Shown: positions 8,955 to 17,350, counted from the stretch's first letter. The stretch is 64,000 bases of DNA from Virgibacillus ihumii (GCF_902726655.1 NZ_CACVAN010000001.1:2480001-2544000), one strand, 5' to 3'. Numbers and translations are program-made. Notes: generated from the sequence alone by a model not told the origin.

Positions 8955-10059
8955 GAACTGTGTCACTCCTTTTATTTATTTCCGTCTCCGTCTTTGGCAA
9001 TAACAAGATTGCCAGCAGTACTGCGCTGATTCCCCCGGCAAGTTTACCCACAATCATAGCGAACGCAATTTCACGGTTTATTCCCGCAACAAAACCGAGG
9101 TGGCTGCCGAATACAAACGCACCGCTTACCGCGAAGGCGATATTGATCACTTTCCCCCTTGGTTCCATTTCTTTGACAAGTACGAGCATGGGAATAGCGT
9201 GTGCTAATGATGCCACCAGTCCGGTTGTCGATGTGTTACTGATCCCAAGTGCAGATCCGAATTTTTCCAACGGTTTTTTGAAGGCCTTTGAAATGAACGC
9301 AACCATCGGGAAAGCACCTGCCAGAAAAATGGCAATCATTCCGATAATCTGGATGCCTTCACTTATTGGCAGCATGTTTTCGATCACAGTAATGCCAGTC
9401 AGTGTCTCCACAATAATTGCCGCCAGTCCAACAATTGCAACGATCTCAATGAACTTGCCAAAAATGGAAAATCCGTAAATCATCTGTCCTGGTTTCTTCC
9501 ACAACCCAATGGCAATCAGAGCCGAAAACAAGATTGCCGGCAGCAGATTTTTCAGGATCATGACGAGGCCCAGTCCACCGGTAAGCCCGCCGATAAGACA
9601 GCCTAAAGGCACCGTGATTAACCCCACCAGAATCCCTTTCGCAAAATATGGCTGATCTTCTTTTTCAATTATTCCCAAAGCAACAGGAATCGTAAAAACA
9701 ATTGTCGGGCCCATCATCGTGCCCAAAAAGACCCATGAAAAGAGCTCAGACTCCTCACTGACCGACATTTCCTGCGCAAGGGAATACCCTCCCATATCGA
9801 TCGCCAGTATTGTATTTGCAAATGAAGCAGGGTCTGCGCCAATCAGGTGATATACAGGCGCAACAATCGGTGTCAGCAATCCGGCAATGACCGGTGACAG
9901 GGAGATAATTCCAACCATCGCCAGTGTGAGCGTCCCCATTGCCATAAAGCCATCCGTGAACCGATCACCCAGCCCCATTTTGTTCCCTATACATTTATCA
10001 AGTGCACCAACGCACATAAACCCGACTACAATCAAAATAATTATGTCATTAATACCCAT
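8947..10059 (-). CDS. eutH: EutH-type ethanolamine permease
   Basis: A 370-residue polytopic membrane protein with about ten helices. MGINDIIILIVVGFMCVGAL at the N-terminus, the IDMGGYSLAQEM motif near residue 90 and the glycine-rich GLTGGLGLVMILKNLLPAI are typical of EutH, which takes up protonated ethanolamine. ATG at 10057-10059 follows GGAG by 7 bp. No other eut gene (ammonia-lyase EutBC, microcompartment shell, regulator) lies in this window; it is followed by a DUF1801 gene with overlapping coding sequence. Confidence 0.88.
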   Translation of the reverse strand: MGINDIIILIVVGFMCVGALDKCIGNKMGLGDRFTDGFMAMGTLTLAMVGIISLSPVIAGLLTPIVAPVYHLIGADPASFANTILAIDMGGYSLAQEMSVSEESELFSWVFLGTMMGPTIVFTIPVALGIIEKEDQPYFAKGILVGLITVPLGCLIGGLTGGLGLVMILKNLLPAILFSALIAIGLWKKPGQMIYGFSIFGKFIEIVAIVGLAAIIVETLTGITVIENMLPISEGIQIIGMIAIFLAGAFPMVAFISKAFKKPLEKFGSALGISNTSTTGLVASLAHAIPMLVLVKEMEPRGKVINIAFAVSGAFVFGSHLGFVAGINREIAFAMIVGKLAGGISAVLLAILLLPKTETEINKRSDTVHV

Positions 10060-10092
10060 GGCTATCTCCATTCCTGATGTGTGGCAGTTCCG

Positions 10093-10240
10093 TTATCTTG
10101 CCAGTTCGATATATTCCCTTACCAGTTTCCACTTTTCATCCTCAATTTGCCAGACAAACATGCATTTTCTCTATATGATAATCGTAACCGTATTTACCCG
10201 GTTCATCAATACCGGAATGCGCCCAGAGCCCCAGAAATTT
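10093..10240 (-). pseudogene. Degenerate remnant of a SnoaL/NTF2-like gene
   Basis: On the minus strand one frame (10161 down to 10093) reads MFVWQIEDEKWKLVREYIEL and then a stop, closely like the ends of NTF2-like proteins (compare EDNGWKLVRSYIEAGVP in the gene at 11024). The preceding codons (about 10230-10160) make sense only in another frame (HSGIDEPGKYGYDYHIEK), so a frameshift and in-frame stops separate the pieces. No start codon with binding site is visible. It sits just upstream of eutH and downstream of an intact SnoaL-like gene. Confidence 0.5.
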
Positions 10241-10307
10241 CTAAATTCACGAATCTTGTCCCCACTTTTACTTCAATACTGTGTTAACATTCTCCATATA
10301 TTTGCAC

Positions 10308-10712
10308 CTAACCAATCTGCAACTGTTTCATTAGCGACATTGTATCAGAAATTACATAATATTCCATGCATTTTCCATCTTCAAAAACAAGAATGTCCAT
10401 ACCTTTAAATATAACCGGTGTTCCTTTATCAGCTTTTGCATCTTCCATATTTCCCAGATAATGCGCAGTCATCTTCCAATAGCCCGACAGACGATTTCCA
10501 TCACAAATAGGAGGAATAACCGGCTCGAACCTAATATCATAAAAATAAGCTCTTCCCATTTTGACAGCTTCCTCCAGGCCGAAAATCCCTTCCACATCAT
10601 GATCCGGCCAGTGACCGACAAAGTCCTTATGTATCATGTCCGGAATTTTCCTAAAGTCACCGTTCCAGATCGCCATCCAGTTATCGTACAGCTTTTCGTG
10701 TTTTTGTATCAT
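10308..10712 (-). CDS. SnoaL-like / ester cyclase family protein
   Basis: A 134-residue cone-shaped (NTF2-like) protein, with WNGDFRKIPDMIHKDFVGHW near the N-terminus and the DILVFEDGKCMEYYVISDT pattern near the C-terminus seen in predicted ester cyclases (SnoaL family). The ATG at 10710-10712 is set by AGGAG 8 bp upstream; a longer reading frame runs into the repeat element at 10784 and is not credible. The substrate is unknown. A degenerate relative lies just downstream and another relative upstream, so this is a small cluster of NTF2-like genes. Confidence 0.75.
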   Translation of the reverse strand: MIQKHEKLYDNWMAIWNGDFRKIPDMIHKDFVGHWPDHDVEGIFGLEEAVKMGRAYFYDIRFEPVIPPICDGNRLSGYWKMTAHYLGNMEDAKADKGTPVIFKGMDILVFEDGKCMEYYVISDTMSLMKQLQIG

Positions 10713-10783
10713 ACTTTTGTCTCCTTTTGGGAGTTTTGTTCTATTTATATATTCTGCATCCAGCCTAGAATTTCCTGCAAAAA

Positions 10784-11016
10784 GAGGCTGGGACAAAAAG
10801 TGATTTAACAAAAGAAAAAACGAATTAAATGGTGAATTCAACCGCTCCGGAAATATACTTCGCTTTCCGCGGGCGGCTGTTGAGCCCTCCTCGTGCTTAC
10901 GCACTGCGGGGGTCTCATCTAGGCCTTACCTCCCGCAGGAGTCTACGTATATTTCCTCCGCTAGTCTCTAGAATTGTTCGTTTTTTGAACTACACTTTTT
11001 GATTTGTCCCAGCCTC
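10784..11016. repeat. MITE-like repeat, copy 1 (about 233 bp)
   Basis: The element is bounded by perfect 14-bp terminal inverted repeats, GAGGCTGGGACAAA and TTTGTCCCAGCCTC. Inside are conserved blocks including CGCTTTCCGCGGGCGGCTG, GCTTACGCACTGCGG and CCTCCCGCAGGAGTCTACG. Near-identical copies occur at 24783-25015 (inverted) and 47779-48070 (direct, with an insertion). There is no coding capacity. It fills the gap between two minus-strand genes and its ends can act as a terminator hairpin. Confidence 0.9.
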
Positions 11017-11023
11017 TTGATAT

Positions 11024-11440
11024 TTACAGATTAATTTGTACTTTATTTAAGTTTTCAGTTGGAACACCGGCTTCAATGTAGCTTCGGACAAGTTTCCACC
11101 CGTTATCTTCGTTTTTTCTGAACGTGTTAAAAAACAGATTGGCATTAGTAGTCTTTCTTCCATCGATAATCATGGATGCTGATATGATCGCCATCATTTC
11201 AGCATTGTGCAATGGAAATACAGCTAATTCATGCAAATCCCATTCTGATCCTGATTCGATTGCATAATGGAAACCTTGCTCCCATCCGGTCACCGACTGC
11301 TCGTACCCATAATCAGTTGCTTCACCGTCCCTGATCTCCCGTGCATGAAAATCTTTTGAAATAACCTTCTCCATTTCGACCAGCGAGGATGACCGCCAAC
11401 TATTCATATAATGATTTATAAATTCTCTAAAACTATTCAC
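11024..11440 (-). CDS. NTF2-like / SnoaL-type small protein
   Basis: A 138-residue protein whose C-terminal half (ANLFFNTFRKNEDNGWKLVR, then SYIEAGVP) is the typical end of NTF2-like (SnoaL, DUF4440-like) domains. GTG at 11438-11440 follows GGGGGGATTTT with good spacing and is preferred to ATG codons without a binding site. It starts 20 bp after the VOC-family gene, so the two are likely co-transcribed. Members bind small hydrophobic ligands or serve as isomerases/cyclases; its substrate is unknown. Confidence 0.7.
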   Translation of the reverse strand: MNSFREFINHYMNSWRSSSLVEMEKVISKDFHAREIRDGEATDYGYEQSVTGWEQGFHYAIESGSEWDLHELAVFPLHNAEMMAIISASMIIDGRKTTNANLFFNTFRKNEDNGWKLVRSYIEAGVPTENLNKVQINL

Positions 11441-11460
11441 AAAATCCCCCCTTAAATTTT

Positions 11461-11859
11461 TCAGCAGGTACAAGCCATAATCACATTCCCATCCGGATCG
11501 GCAAAGTTAAACCAGGCAAAATTATCTCCTACCCGTTCAATCTCCCTAACAATTTGAATGTCCTTACCCTTAATATATGTATAGGCCTTATCAATGTCTG
11601 TAACGCGAAAATTGAAAATCGGACTTGGATTTGTCCGGTGCACAAAGCTTTTATCAAATGCGTGATCATCCAATGTCAGACTGGTGGGACCGTTGACCGG
11701 CACATTATATACAGGTGACTCCACATTGTCCGGATCCAGCTCCAGCCCCAAAACATCGCAATACCACTGCGCCGATTTTTTCAGATCCGTGACGTGAATG
11801 AACACGCCACACATCTCATTTTTAATCGGAATTGGCTGTGCAGTTTTTTCCTTTTCCAT
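11461..11859 (-). CDS. VOC/glyoxalase superfamily protein
   Basis: A 132-residue protein of two beta-alpha-beta-beta-beta halves: GVFIHVTDLKKSAQWYCDVL at residue 18 onward and IFNFRVTDIDKAYTYIKGK in the second half, ending FNFADPDGNVIMAC. This is the vicinal-oxygen-chelate fold used by glyoxalase I, dioxygenases and fosfomycin/bleomycin resistance proteins. Start: ATG at 11857-11859 behind AAAGGAGGATGATTTA. The exact reaction cannot be inferred. Confidence 0.85.
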   Translation of the reverse strand: MEKEKTAQPIPIKNEMCGVFIHVTDLKKSAQWYCDVLGLELDPDNVESPVYNVPVNGPTSLTLDDHAFDKSFVHRTNPSPIFNFRVTDIDKAYTYIKGKDIQIVREIERVGDNFAWFNFADPDGNVIMACTC

Positions 11860-11924
11860 TAAATCATCCTCCTTTTTGTTTATTGGGTGATGCTCTCTCC
11901 CGAGTTTGGGGCTCTTCCCTCTTT

Positions 11925-11955
11925 TAAAAAAGATTTTCGGCATCCGCCGAAAATC
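11925..11955 (-). terminator. Rho-independent terminator of the DinB-family gene
   Basis: On the minus strand GATTTTCGGC pairs perfectly with GCCGAAAATC around four bases and is followed by TTTTTT. It lies 37 bp after the DinB-family stop codon. Confidence 0.88.
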
Positions 11956-11991
11956 ATCCTATGGCGTTTAGCCATCTGCCGCGCGAATTTT

Positions 11992-12483
11992 TCATTTTAC
12001 AATTTCCTCAGGTAAAATCAGGTCGGTGTCCGTTGGAATATAGCCTAACTGCCGACCCATTGTCACGATTTGCCCTTTATGGTGAAATTCGTGAGTGAGT
12101 GTATGCGTGAACAGCCACAGCACTGACAATTCAGTATTGTCTTCCTGCCATGGAACCGTACCTTCGACCTTGGCATTATACCTCCCCTCAAATTCATCTA
12201 AAAATCGGTGTACCAACAGATCCACCTGTTTAAATGCGCCCCGCATATCACTCACACTCTGCACCTGACTGGGTTCTATGAGCAACAAACTTTCCCGCAG
12301 CCCAAATCTCCCCAGCCAATTTTGATAGCATTCAGCAATATGCACATGCAGGTTACGGACAGACCCCCATCCGAACCCTTCCAGTTCTTTCGTATAGTCC
12401 GCAGTATCCAACGTCTCGCAAAATTGAAACAAAAGCTCCCTTGTATGCTTTACTAATTCATATTGCTCCTTTAGAACGTTCAC
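11992..12483 (-). CDS. DinB/YfiT family metal-binding four-helix protein
   Basis: A 163-residue helical protein with the DinB histidine set: HVHIAECYQNWL (about 47-58) and THEFHHKGQIVTMGRQLG (about 128-145), which in this superfamily bind a divalent metal; some members are thiol-dependent S-transferases. It begins with ATG at 12481-12483. A strong terminator follows, separating it from the VOC gene. A second DinB-family gene lies at 37290. Confidence 0.88.
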   Translation of the reverse strand: MNVLKEQYELVKHTRELLFQFCETLDTADYTKELEGFGWGSVRNLHVHIAECYQNWLGRFGLRESLLLIEPSQVQSVSDMRGAFKQVDLLVHRFLDEFEGRYNAKVEGTVPWQEDNTELSVLWLFTHTLTHEFHHKGQIVTMGRQLGYIPTDTDLILPEEIVK

Positions 12484-12494
12484 CTAAAACACCC

Positions 12495-12590
12495 TTACTT
12501 TTTATTTTTGATAACAATAAACAGATAAAATGAAAAGCACACGAAATAAATAAGTCCTACACCAAGCAGCACCTGAACAAGAAAGTCCAT
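12495..12590 (-). CDS. 31-residue membrane peptide
   Basis: A short reading frame, MDFLVQVLLGVGLIYFVCFS then a hydrophobic run and VIKNKK, forms one transmembrane helix with a basic C-terminal tail. ATG at 12588-12590 follows GAGGGGGATTTT, a good ribosome binding site at proper spacing. It ends 11 bp before the DinB-family start. The binding site and hydrophobic profile support a real gene, but homology is unknown to me. Confidence 0.5.
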   Translation of the reverse strand: MDFLVQVLLGVGLIYFVCFSFYLFIVIKNKK

Positions 12591-12874
12591 AAAATCCCCC
12601 TCGCAGACGTCATTCATCTTCTGCTTTATATATATTCATGTCTGGGATTTCTTATTTCTCATTCATTCTGTACCACTTATATTTATTCTATAAAAAAACC
12701 CAAAATCCTTTTAAAATTTTCAGTAAATAGAAATCTTCTGTGTTACGATGAACCCAGTATGAATATGGCGCTGGGAAACTGCAAAAAAATCTGTAATTGA
12801 GGAAAAAGAGAATTTGAACGATCAAAATTCCGCATGTCAGCAATAAATAAAAACGAAAACGGGAGAGGATGTAA

Positions 12875-12979
12875 ATGGATTATGGTTATTTGACAATACC
12901 AGATGGTCCTTTCATTTACATTGTTATTATTACAGCAGTGCTGTTTATTGCTTTTGGCGAATGGTGGCTGCGAAGATAA
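12875..12979 (+). CDS. 34-residue membrane peptide
   Basis: MDYGYLTIPDGPFIYIVIIT followed by a hydrophobic run and GEWWLRR: a single transmembrane helix with a short acidic N-terminus and basic C-terminus. ATG at 12875 follows GGGAGAGGATGTAA, a good binding site. It lies 29 bp upstream of a GNAT gene on the same strand and may be its operon leader gene. I do not recognise the family. Confidence 0.55.
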   Translation: MDYGYLTIPDGPFIYIVIITAVLFIAFGEWWLRR

Positions 12980-13008
12980 CGAAAATTAACATATGAGGAG
13001 TTTTAAAG

Positions 13009-13446
13009 GTGGAACTTATCTTAAAAAATGGAACATCGTTGTATGTCAGGGAATACAGAGAAAGTGATTTTGAAAATATTCATCAGTTAAATGCTACCGA
13101 AAATTGGAACAATCTCGTTAAACAAAAGAAGAAGACAATGCAGGCCTGGAATAACTCCAATATTGCATACGTCGTACTGGATGAGGACAAGAGTTTTGTC
13201 GGATCTATCCGGGGAATGACAGATAAAACAATTACACTATTTATTTGCGAAGTACTGATAGACAAGGATTATCGAGGCCAAGGTACCGGCCGGGAACTGC
13301 TGAAATTAATTCACAGTTTATATCCATCAACCCGAATGGAGCTGCTTGCCACAAGTACATCGCAGTCCTTTTATGCACAGTTGGACTACCGGCCATTTTA
13401 CGGGTACAGAAAAACGTATGAGGAATGGGACATTGGTTTGAAATAA
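13009..13446 (+). CDS. GNAT family N-acetyltransferase
   Basis: A 145-residue acetyltransferase. Motif A is EVLIDKDYRGQGTGRELLKL (about 81-100) with the R/Q-G-x-G-x pyrophosphate-binding loop, followed by STSQSFYAQLDYRPFYGY, the usual motif B. The start is GTG at 13009, eight bases behind AGGAG. The acceptor amine is unknown. It follows the 34-residue membrane peptide gene closely. Confidence 0.85.
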   Translation: MELILKNGTSLYVREYRESDFENIHQLNATENWNNLVKQKKKTMQAWNNSNIAYVVLDEDKSFVGSIRGMTDKTITLFICEVLIDKDYRGQGTGRELLKLIHSLYPSTRMELLATSTSQSFYAQLDYRPFYGYRKTYEEWDIGLK

Positions 13447-13573
13447 TGTTCTGCTGAGTTCAGATATTTTCCCAATTATATCTAGTTCTTTTGTGCGAAT
13501 TTTGTAGAATATTAGTTTAGTATCTGGTCATATGGGTAATTATCATATATTATAAAATGAAGGAGGTGTCTAC

Positions 13574-14719
13574 ATGAAAATGCGTTCGTTTACAGCAGGT
13601 ATTAGTTTGATGTTATTATTTTTCATTTTTATACCGGCTGTGCACGCTGACAGCGGCAAAACCTATGAAGTTGGAGCAAACAATTTGAACGTACGAACAG
13701 CGCCATCTCACAGCGCCCAGGTTATCGGGCAATTAAATGATGGTGACAGAGTAGTAGTTTTCCAAAAGGCTTTTGGATGGGTGCAAACCTATTATGGAGG
13801 TCAGGAAGCTTGGGTAGCGTCACAATTTTTGTACCCCGCAAATGGTCAGTCAAACGCCAATTCCGGCTCTGCGACAGTATCCAATAGTACCCCGGAAAAA
13901 ATCACCGTGACGGCAACTGAAGTCAGGATAAGAACCGGTCCCGGAACAAACCATGACATCATTGGCTACACTTCCAACGGAGATACATACAACCTGGTTA
14001 AGTCAACTAATAATTGGAACAAAGTAGTGCTCGGTGATGGATCATCAGGCTGGATTGCTGGGTGGCTGACAGACCACAGTAATGGAAACAGCCCTGCACC
14101 AAAAAACGATACAAACAACAGTAATTCAACCAGCAATAACGACACCGAACCGAAGAGCAGCAATCCTGCCAATGGTTCACTGGAAGGTTACAATATTGTA
14201 CTGGACCCAGGTCATGGCGGCAAGGATCCAGGTGCAATCGGTATTGGCGGTGTTTTTGAAAAAAACGTTATTATGAACACAGTAGATAATGTAGCCCGTG
14301 AATTACGTGCTGCAGGTGCAACCGTGATTTTAACGCGTGACAACGATTATTTCCTTTCACTTGAGGAGCGGGTGGACTTGAGCAATGCATACAATACACA
14401 TGCATTCATCAGTCTCCACTATAATGCATACCCGATCCTGGGAATTAACGGTTTTAGCACACATTTTTATGCAGGCGGAAAGAACCGTCAACTGGCGACT
14501 GACATTCAGTCCGGATTGAGACAGAATACTTCGCTGTACAGCCGCGGGATTATGCAAAGTGATTATCACGTGCTGCGCGAAAACAGTGATTTGGCTGTGC
14601 TCGTCGAGTTGGGATTCATCACCAATCCTAACGACCTGGCAACAGCCCGGACAAATGCCTATCAAAACAATGCAGCGGATGGAATTGTCCAAGGATTATT
14701 GAATTATTTTAATGAATAA
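13574..14719 (+). CDS. Secreted N-acetylmuramoyl-L-alanine amidase with two SH3b domains
   Basis: A 381-residue cell-wall hydrolase. Signal peptide about 1-25 (cleavage near VHA-DS); SH3b domain 1 about 29-87 (NNLNVRTAPSHSAQVIGQL); SH3b domain 2 about 109-168 (TEVRIRTGPGTNHDIIGY); Asn/Ser-rich linker about 170-203; Amidase_3 domain about 205-381. Zinc and catalytic residues are present: H214 (DPGHGG), E229, H282 (SLHYNA) and E345 (VELGF). It cleaves the amide between MurNAc and L-alanine in peptidoglycan outside the cell, with SH3b repeats as wall-binding modules. Start ATG follows AAGGAGGTG. Confidence 0.95.
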   Translation: MKMRSFTAGISLMLLFFIFIPAVHADSGKTYEVGANNLNVRTAPSHSAQVIGQLNDGDRVVVFQKAFGWVQTYYGGQEAWVASQFLYPANGQSNANSGSATVSNSTPEKITVTATEVRIRTGPGTNHDIIGYTSNGDTYNLVKSTNNWNKVVLGDGSSGWIAGWLTDHSNGNSPAPKNDTNNSNSTSNNDTEPKSSNPANGSLEGYNIVLDPGHGGKDPGAIGIGGVFEKNVIMNTVDNVARELRAAGATVILTRDNDYFLSLEERVDLSNAYNTHAFISLHYNAYPILGINGFSTHFYAGGKNRQLATDIQSGLRQNTSLYSRGIMQSDYHVLRENSDLAVLVELGFITNPNDLATARTNAYQNNAADGIVQGLLNYFNE

Positions 14720-14721
14720 AT

Positions 14722-14767
14722 AAAAAACTGTCCATCAGACATTAACGTTGATGGGCAGTTTTTTTAT
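14722..14767 (+). terminator. Rho-independent terminator after the amidase gene
   Basis: AAACTGTCCATCA pairs with TGATGGGCAGTTT (one G-U pair) and is followed by TTTTT; it begins 2 bp after the stop codon. Confidence 0.9.
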
Positions 14768-14909
14768 GCAATATCAGTTGTTCACCCTTTCGCTCTATTA
14801 CACGGTGAACCCGTTTCACATACAGTTTTGAGCTTTCGAATTGCCGTGATTAATGCACATTCGATTTCATCTTTTCCCGGGAAATAATTTTTCTGTGTGA
14901 AACACCAGA

Positions 14910-15947
14910 TTAATTTTTAACCGCGTAAATCATACTCAATATATCATTGAACCGGTGAGTCTTCACACTAAAATCATTTTCTTCAAGCCAATTGGTTAAC
15001 TTCGACTGATCTGCATAAAATTCATCATCAATTGCATAGATGGCCTCGGTATTTCTCTCAACACGAAACCGGTTGATGACCTGACTGCGGTGCGCTTCAT
15101 CTTGGAACATCAAATCCACAATACAGATTTGTCCATTATCCGTAAGCACCCGGGACATTTCCTCCAATGCCAAAAGTTTTTCCGAATCGGGGAGGTGGTG
15201 CAGCGCATAGCTTGATACGACAGAATTGGCTTGTTGATCCATTAGCGGCAGTGCAAGAAAATGTCCTTTTCGTGTTTCGATATCGGGGTGTTTTTCACGA
15301 CAAACTTTCAGCATTCCCTCTGACTGGTCAATTCCGATTACATTTACCCCCTGATGAAGAAAACGTGCGCCCAGATTACCGGTTCCAACGCCAATATCAG
15401 CACATATGTCATTGTTTTCCAACCGAACCATATCAGCGGCTTTGGAAAGAGCCTTTTCATAATCCTGATGCACATTGAAACGATATCCCGCCATTTTAAT
15501 ATTCTGGTCATAACCGTCAGCCTGCTTGTCAAAATTCCACTTGTCCTCCCAATTTTTCCGCAATCCTTTTAAATTTTTCAGGTGCTGTGACAGTTCGAAT
15601 ATTTCGGTTGCAGAATATTGGCCGTCCGCTGTTTGTGCGATCATTTTATCAATTGTCCCAATCATATCTTTCATTTCCATCCACTTTTCAAACAATGCTG
15701 ACCGCTGTACATTTAAATAATCGTTCATGCTCATGTTTGGGTTGTGCAGAACGTGTTTGATTTTTTCCAGCGACATGCCGACTTCCCGCAATGCAAGAAT
15801 AGTACTTAGGCGGAGAATGTCTGTTTCTGAAAATGTGCGATAATCATTGTTTGCTTCTTTTTTCGGTGAAATCAATCCTTTCTGTTCATAGTAACGAATC
15901 GATCGTGATGTTGTGTTGAGTTGTTTTGCGACTTCTTTAATATGCAT
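14910..15947 (-). CDS. MerR-family regulator fused to a SAM-dependent methyltransferase
   Basis: A 345-residue two-domain protein. Residues 1-70 are a MerR winged helix (MHIKEVAKQLNTTSRSIRYY, then YRTFSETDILRL), 75-130 a helical linker, and about 165-315 a class I methyltransferase with motif I DIGVGTGNLGARF, motif II IGIDQS and SSYALHHLPDSEKLLALEEM. MerR proteins usually carry small ligand-binding tails, so an enzymatic domain suggests the regulator senses SAM, a methyl acceptor, or couples catalysis to transcription. A promoter with the MerR-type 19-bp spacer lies immediately upstream, supporting autoregulation. Neighbours give no hint of the substrate. Confidence 0.88.
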   Translation of the reverse strand: MHIKEVAKQLNTTSRSIRYYEQKGLISPKKEANNDYRTFSETDILRLSTILALREVGMSLEKIKHVLHNPNMSMNDYLNVQRSALFEKWMEMKDMIGTIDKMIAQTADGQYSATEIFELSQHLKNLKGLRKNWEDKWNFDKQADGYDQNIKMAGYRFNVHQDYEKALSKAADMVRLENNDICADIGVGTGNLGARFLHQGVNVIGIDQSEGMLKVCREKHPDIETRKGHFLALPLMDQQANSVVSSYALHHLPDSEKLLALEEMSRVLTDNGQICIVDLMFQDEAHRSQVINRFRVERNTEAIYAIDDEFYADQSKLTNWLEENDFSVKTHRFNDILSMIYAVKN

Positions 15948-15973
15948 GATTGCAGCCCCTTTCTTCTTTTACT

Positions 15974-16004
15974 ACTATAAACGTTGACGTTACGTTAATG
16001 TAAA
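15974..16004 (-). promoter_or_regulatory. MerR-type promoter with 19-bp spacer and dyad
   Basis: On the minus strand, TTTACA (15999-16004) and TATAGT (15974-15979) are separated by exactly 19 bp, longer than the usual 17 and diagnostic of promoters that MerR proteins twist to activate. The spacer holds an imperfect dyad around ACGTAACGT. It lies 27 bp upstream of the MerR-methyltransferase start codon. Confidence 0.75.
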
Positions 16005-16082
16005 GTGTTTTTTTAAAAAATAGGGTAACAGGGGAAACTTTGATATACTGGACATAATTTGCAATGAAACGAGGAATGCCAC

Positions 16083-17345
16083 ATGAATAAGCAGCTTCGG
16101 AACATCACCGAATACATACGTGAGGAATTGGGATTGCAGCATTATAACCTGGAGCGGCACCATATTTTTCGCGAAATCGACCATTTCAATAAGACAACCT
16201 ATACGTTGAGCACGGAATGGATGCCGGATGGTACACAAGTTGCAGAAGATGGTAATCCTGCTGGTGCAGCAGTTGTTGATATTAATTTTCATACGAGAGA
16301 ATTTACGCAGATTACATTTGTAAGAGGTATCAGTCATGCTAATCCTGGAAAGTACCCTTCGTCTGACACGGAAAGTGCAATTGAATGGATTGAGGCGCAA
16401 ACAGGCCTGACATTCGGCCGTCAATTTTTGCTGATTGATGATGCGGCTGACGCGTTAAGTTTTGGGGCGGCAGTTGACAATATCCCGGTTTCCCCTCCCG
16501 GAACGATTGAAATTGCTTTTAATGAACAGGGGCAGCTAACCAATTTCTGGATTAGCGGCAACTTTCCGGATGAGAATCAGATTGAGTGGGAGCCGTTTAA
16601 TCTGACACCGGAAAAATTTGAGCAACACGCCAGGAAGCAGTGCGAGCTACTGAAAATCCCTGATGAAAATCAGCAAAAATGGAAGGCTTATTATGGGATA
16701 GAGGAAGCATTCATTACAAATGATGGTAAACAGATGATTCCGTTTGTCAGGGACGAAAACTCCACTGTAAGGTTGGATATGGTCATGGAGTGGGACTCTC
16801 CTGAGCCGATTGATGAAGCTTTTAAGATGGGGAAAACTGACTTTTCCACGGAAGTGACGGTTGAGACGGCTTTAAGGAATGAAGCCCATCCGGACACACT
16901 GCCGATTACCGAAGACGAGCAGAAGACCTGTGCGATGGAGACGCTTCAATTTTTGCAAAAGGTTTATCCGGATGACAGCGGGAACTGGAAGCTCACCGCT
17001 TTGATGCGGGAAAAAGGGTATCTAATTGCTGAATTGCAATTGACCGAACAAACAGGGCATGTTTTTGAACGTAAAATTAAAGTAATCATTGACCCCGACC
17101 AGCTAACTCCAGTCGATTATATCGATAACGCGAAACTACTTAAGATGTTTAACGGCTTTCAGGAGGCGGATTCCGCAGTTGTTACTGAATCGGAAGCGTT
17201 TGAGAAATTGCGGGAGCATATGGAAATGGAACCTGTGTATGTGTACGATGATGCGACAGGAAAATATATTTTATGCGGCAAACTGGATTGTGCGTATGCT
17301 GTCGATGCAGTGACAGGGGAAACGGTTCTATTGAATATGTTATAA
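16083..17345 (+). CDS. YcdB/YcdC-type domain hypothetical protein
   Basis: A 420-residue, acidic, soluble protein without signal peptide. It appears to hold two PepSY/YcdB-like repeats: one around residues 150-215 (GTIEIAFNEQGQLTNFWISG) and one ending near 420 (DATGKYILCGKLDCAYAVDA then VTGETVLLN), a pattern found in YcdB/YcdC domain proteins of Bacillaceae. ATG at 16083 starts 79 bp from the MerR promoter on the opposite strand; a strong terminator follows. Function is unknown. Confidence 0.6.
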   Translation: MNKQLRNITEYIREELGLQHYNLERHHIFREIDHFNKTTYTLSTEWMPDGTQVAEDGNPAGAAVVDINFHTREFTQITFVRGISHANPGKYPSSDTESAIEWIEAQTGLTFGRQFLLIDDAADALSFGAAVDNIPVSPPGTIEIAFNEQGQLTNFWISGNFPDENQIEWEPFNLTPEKFEQHARKQCELLKIPDENQQKWKAYYGIEEAFITNDGKQMIPFVRDENSTVRLDMVMEWDSPEPIDEAFKMGKTDFSTEVTVETALRNEAHPDTLPITEDEQKTCAMETLQFLQKVYPDDSGNWKLTALMREKGYLIAELQLTEQTGHVFERKIKVIIDPDQLTPVDYIDNAKLLKMFNGFQEADSAVVTESEAFEKLREHMEMEPVYVYDDATGKYILCGKLDCAYAVDAVTGETVLLNML

Positions 17346-17350
17346 ATTTG

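Noticed and set aside
10713..10904. Upstream extension of the SnoaL-like gene to a start at 10904
   Set aside because: The extra N-terminal residues come from the MITE-like repeat at 10784-11016; the same peptide appears before the lipoprotein gene at 47273, and a well-spaced AGGAG selects the ATG at 10712.
15990..16424. Minus-strand 144-residue frame rich in Cys/Arg
   Set aside because: It is antisense to the YcdB-like gene and covers the MerR promoter; no binding site.
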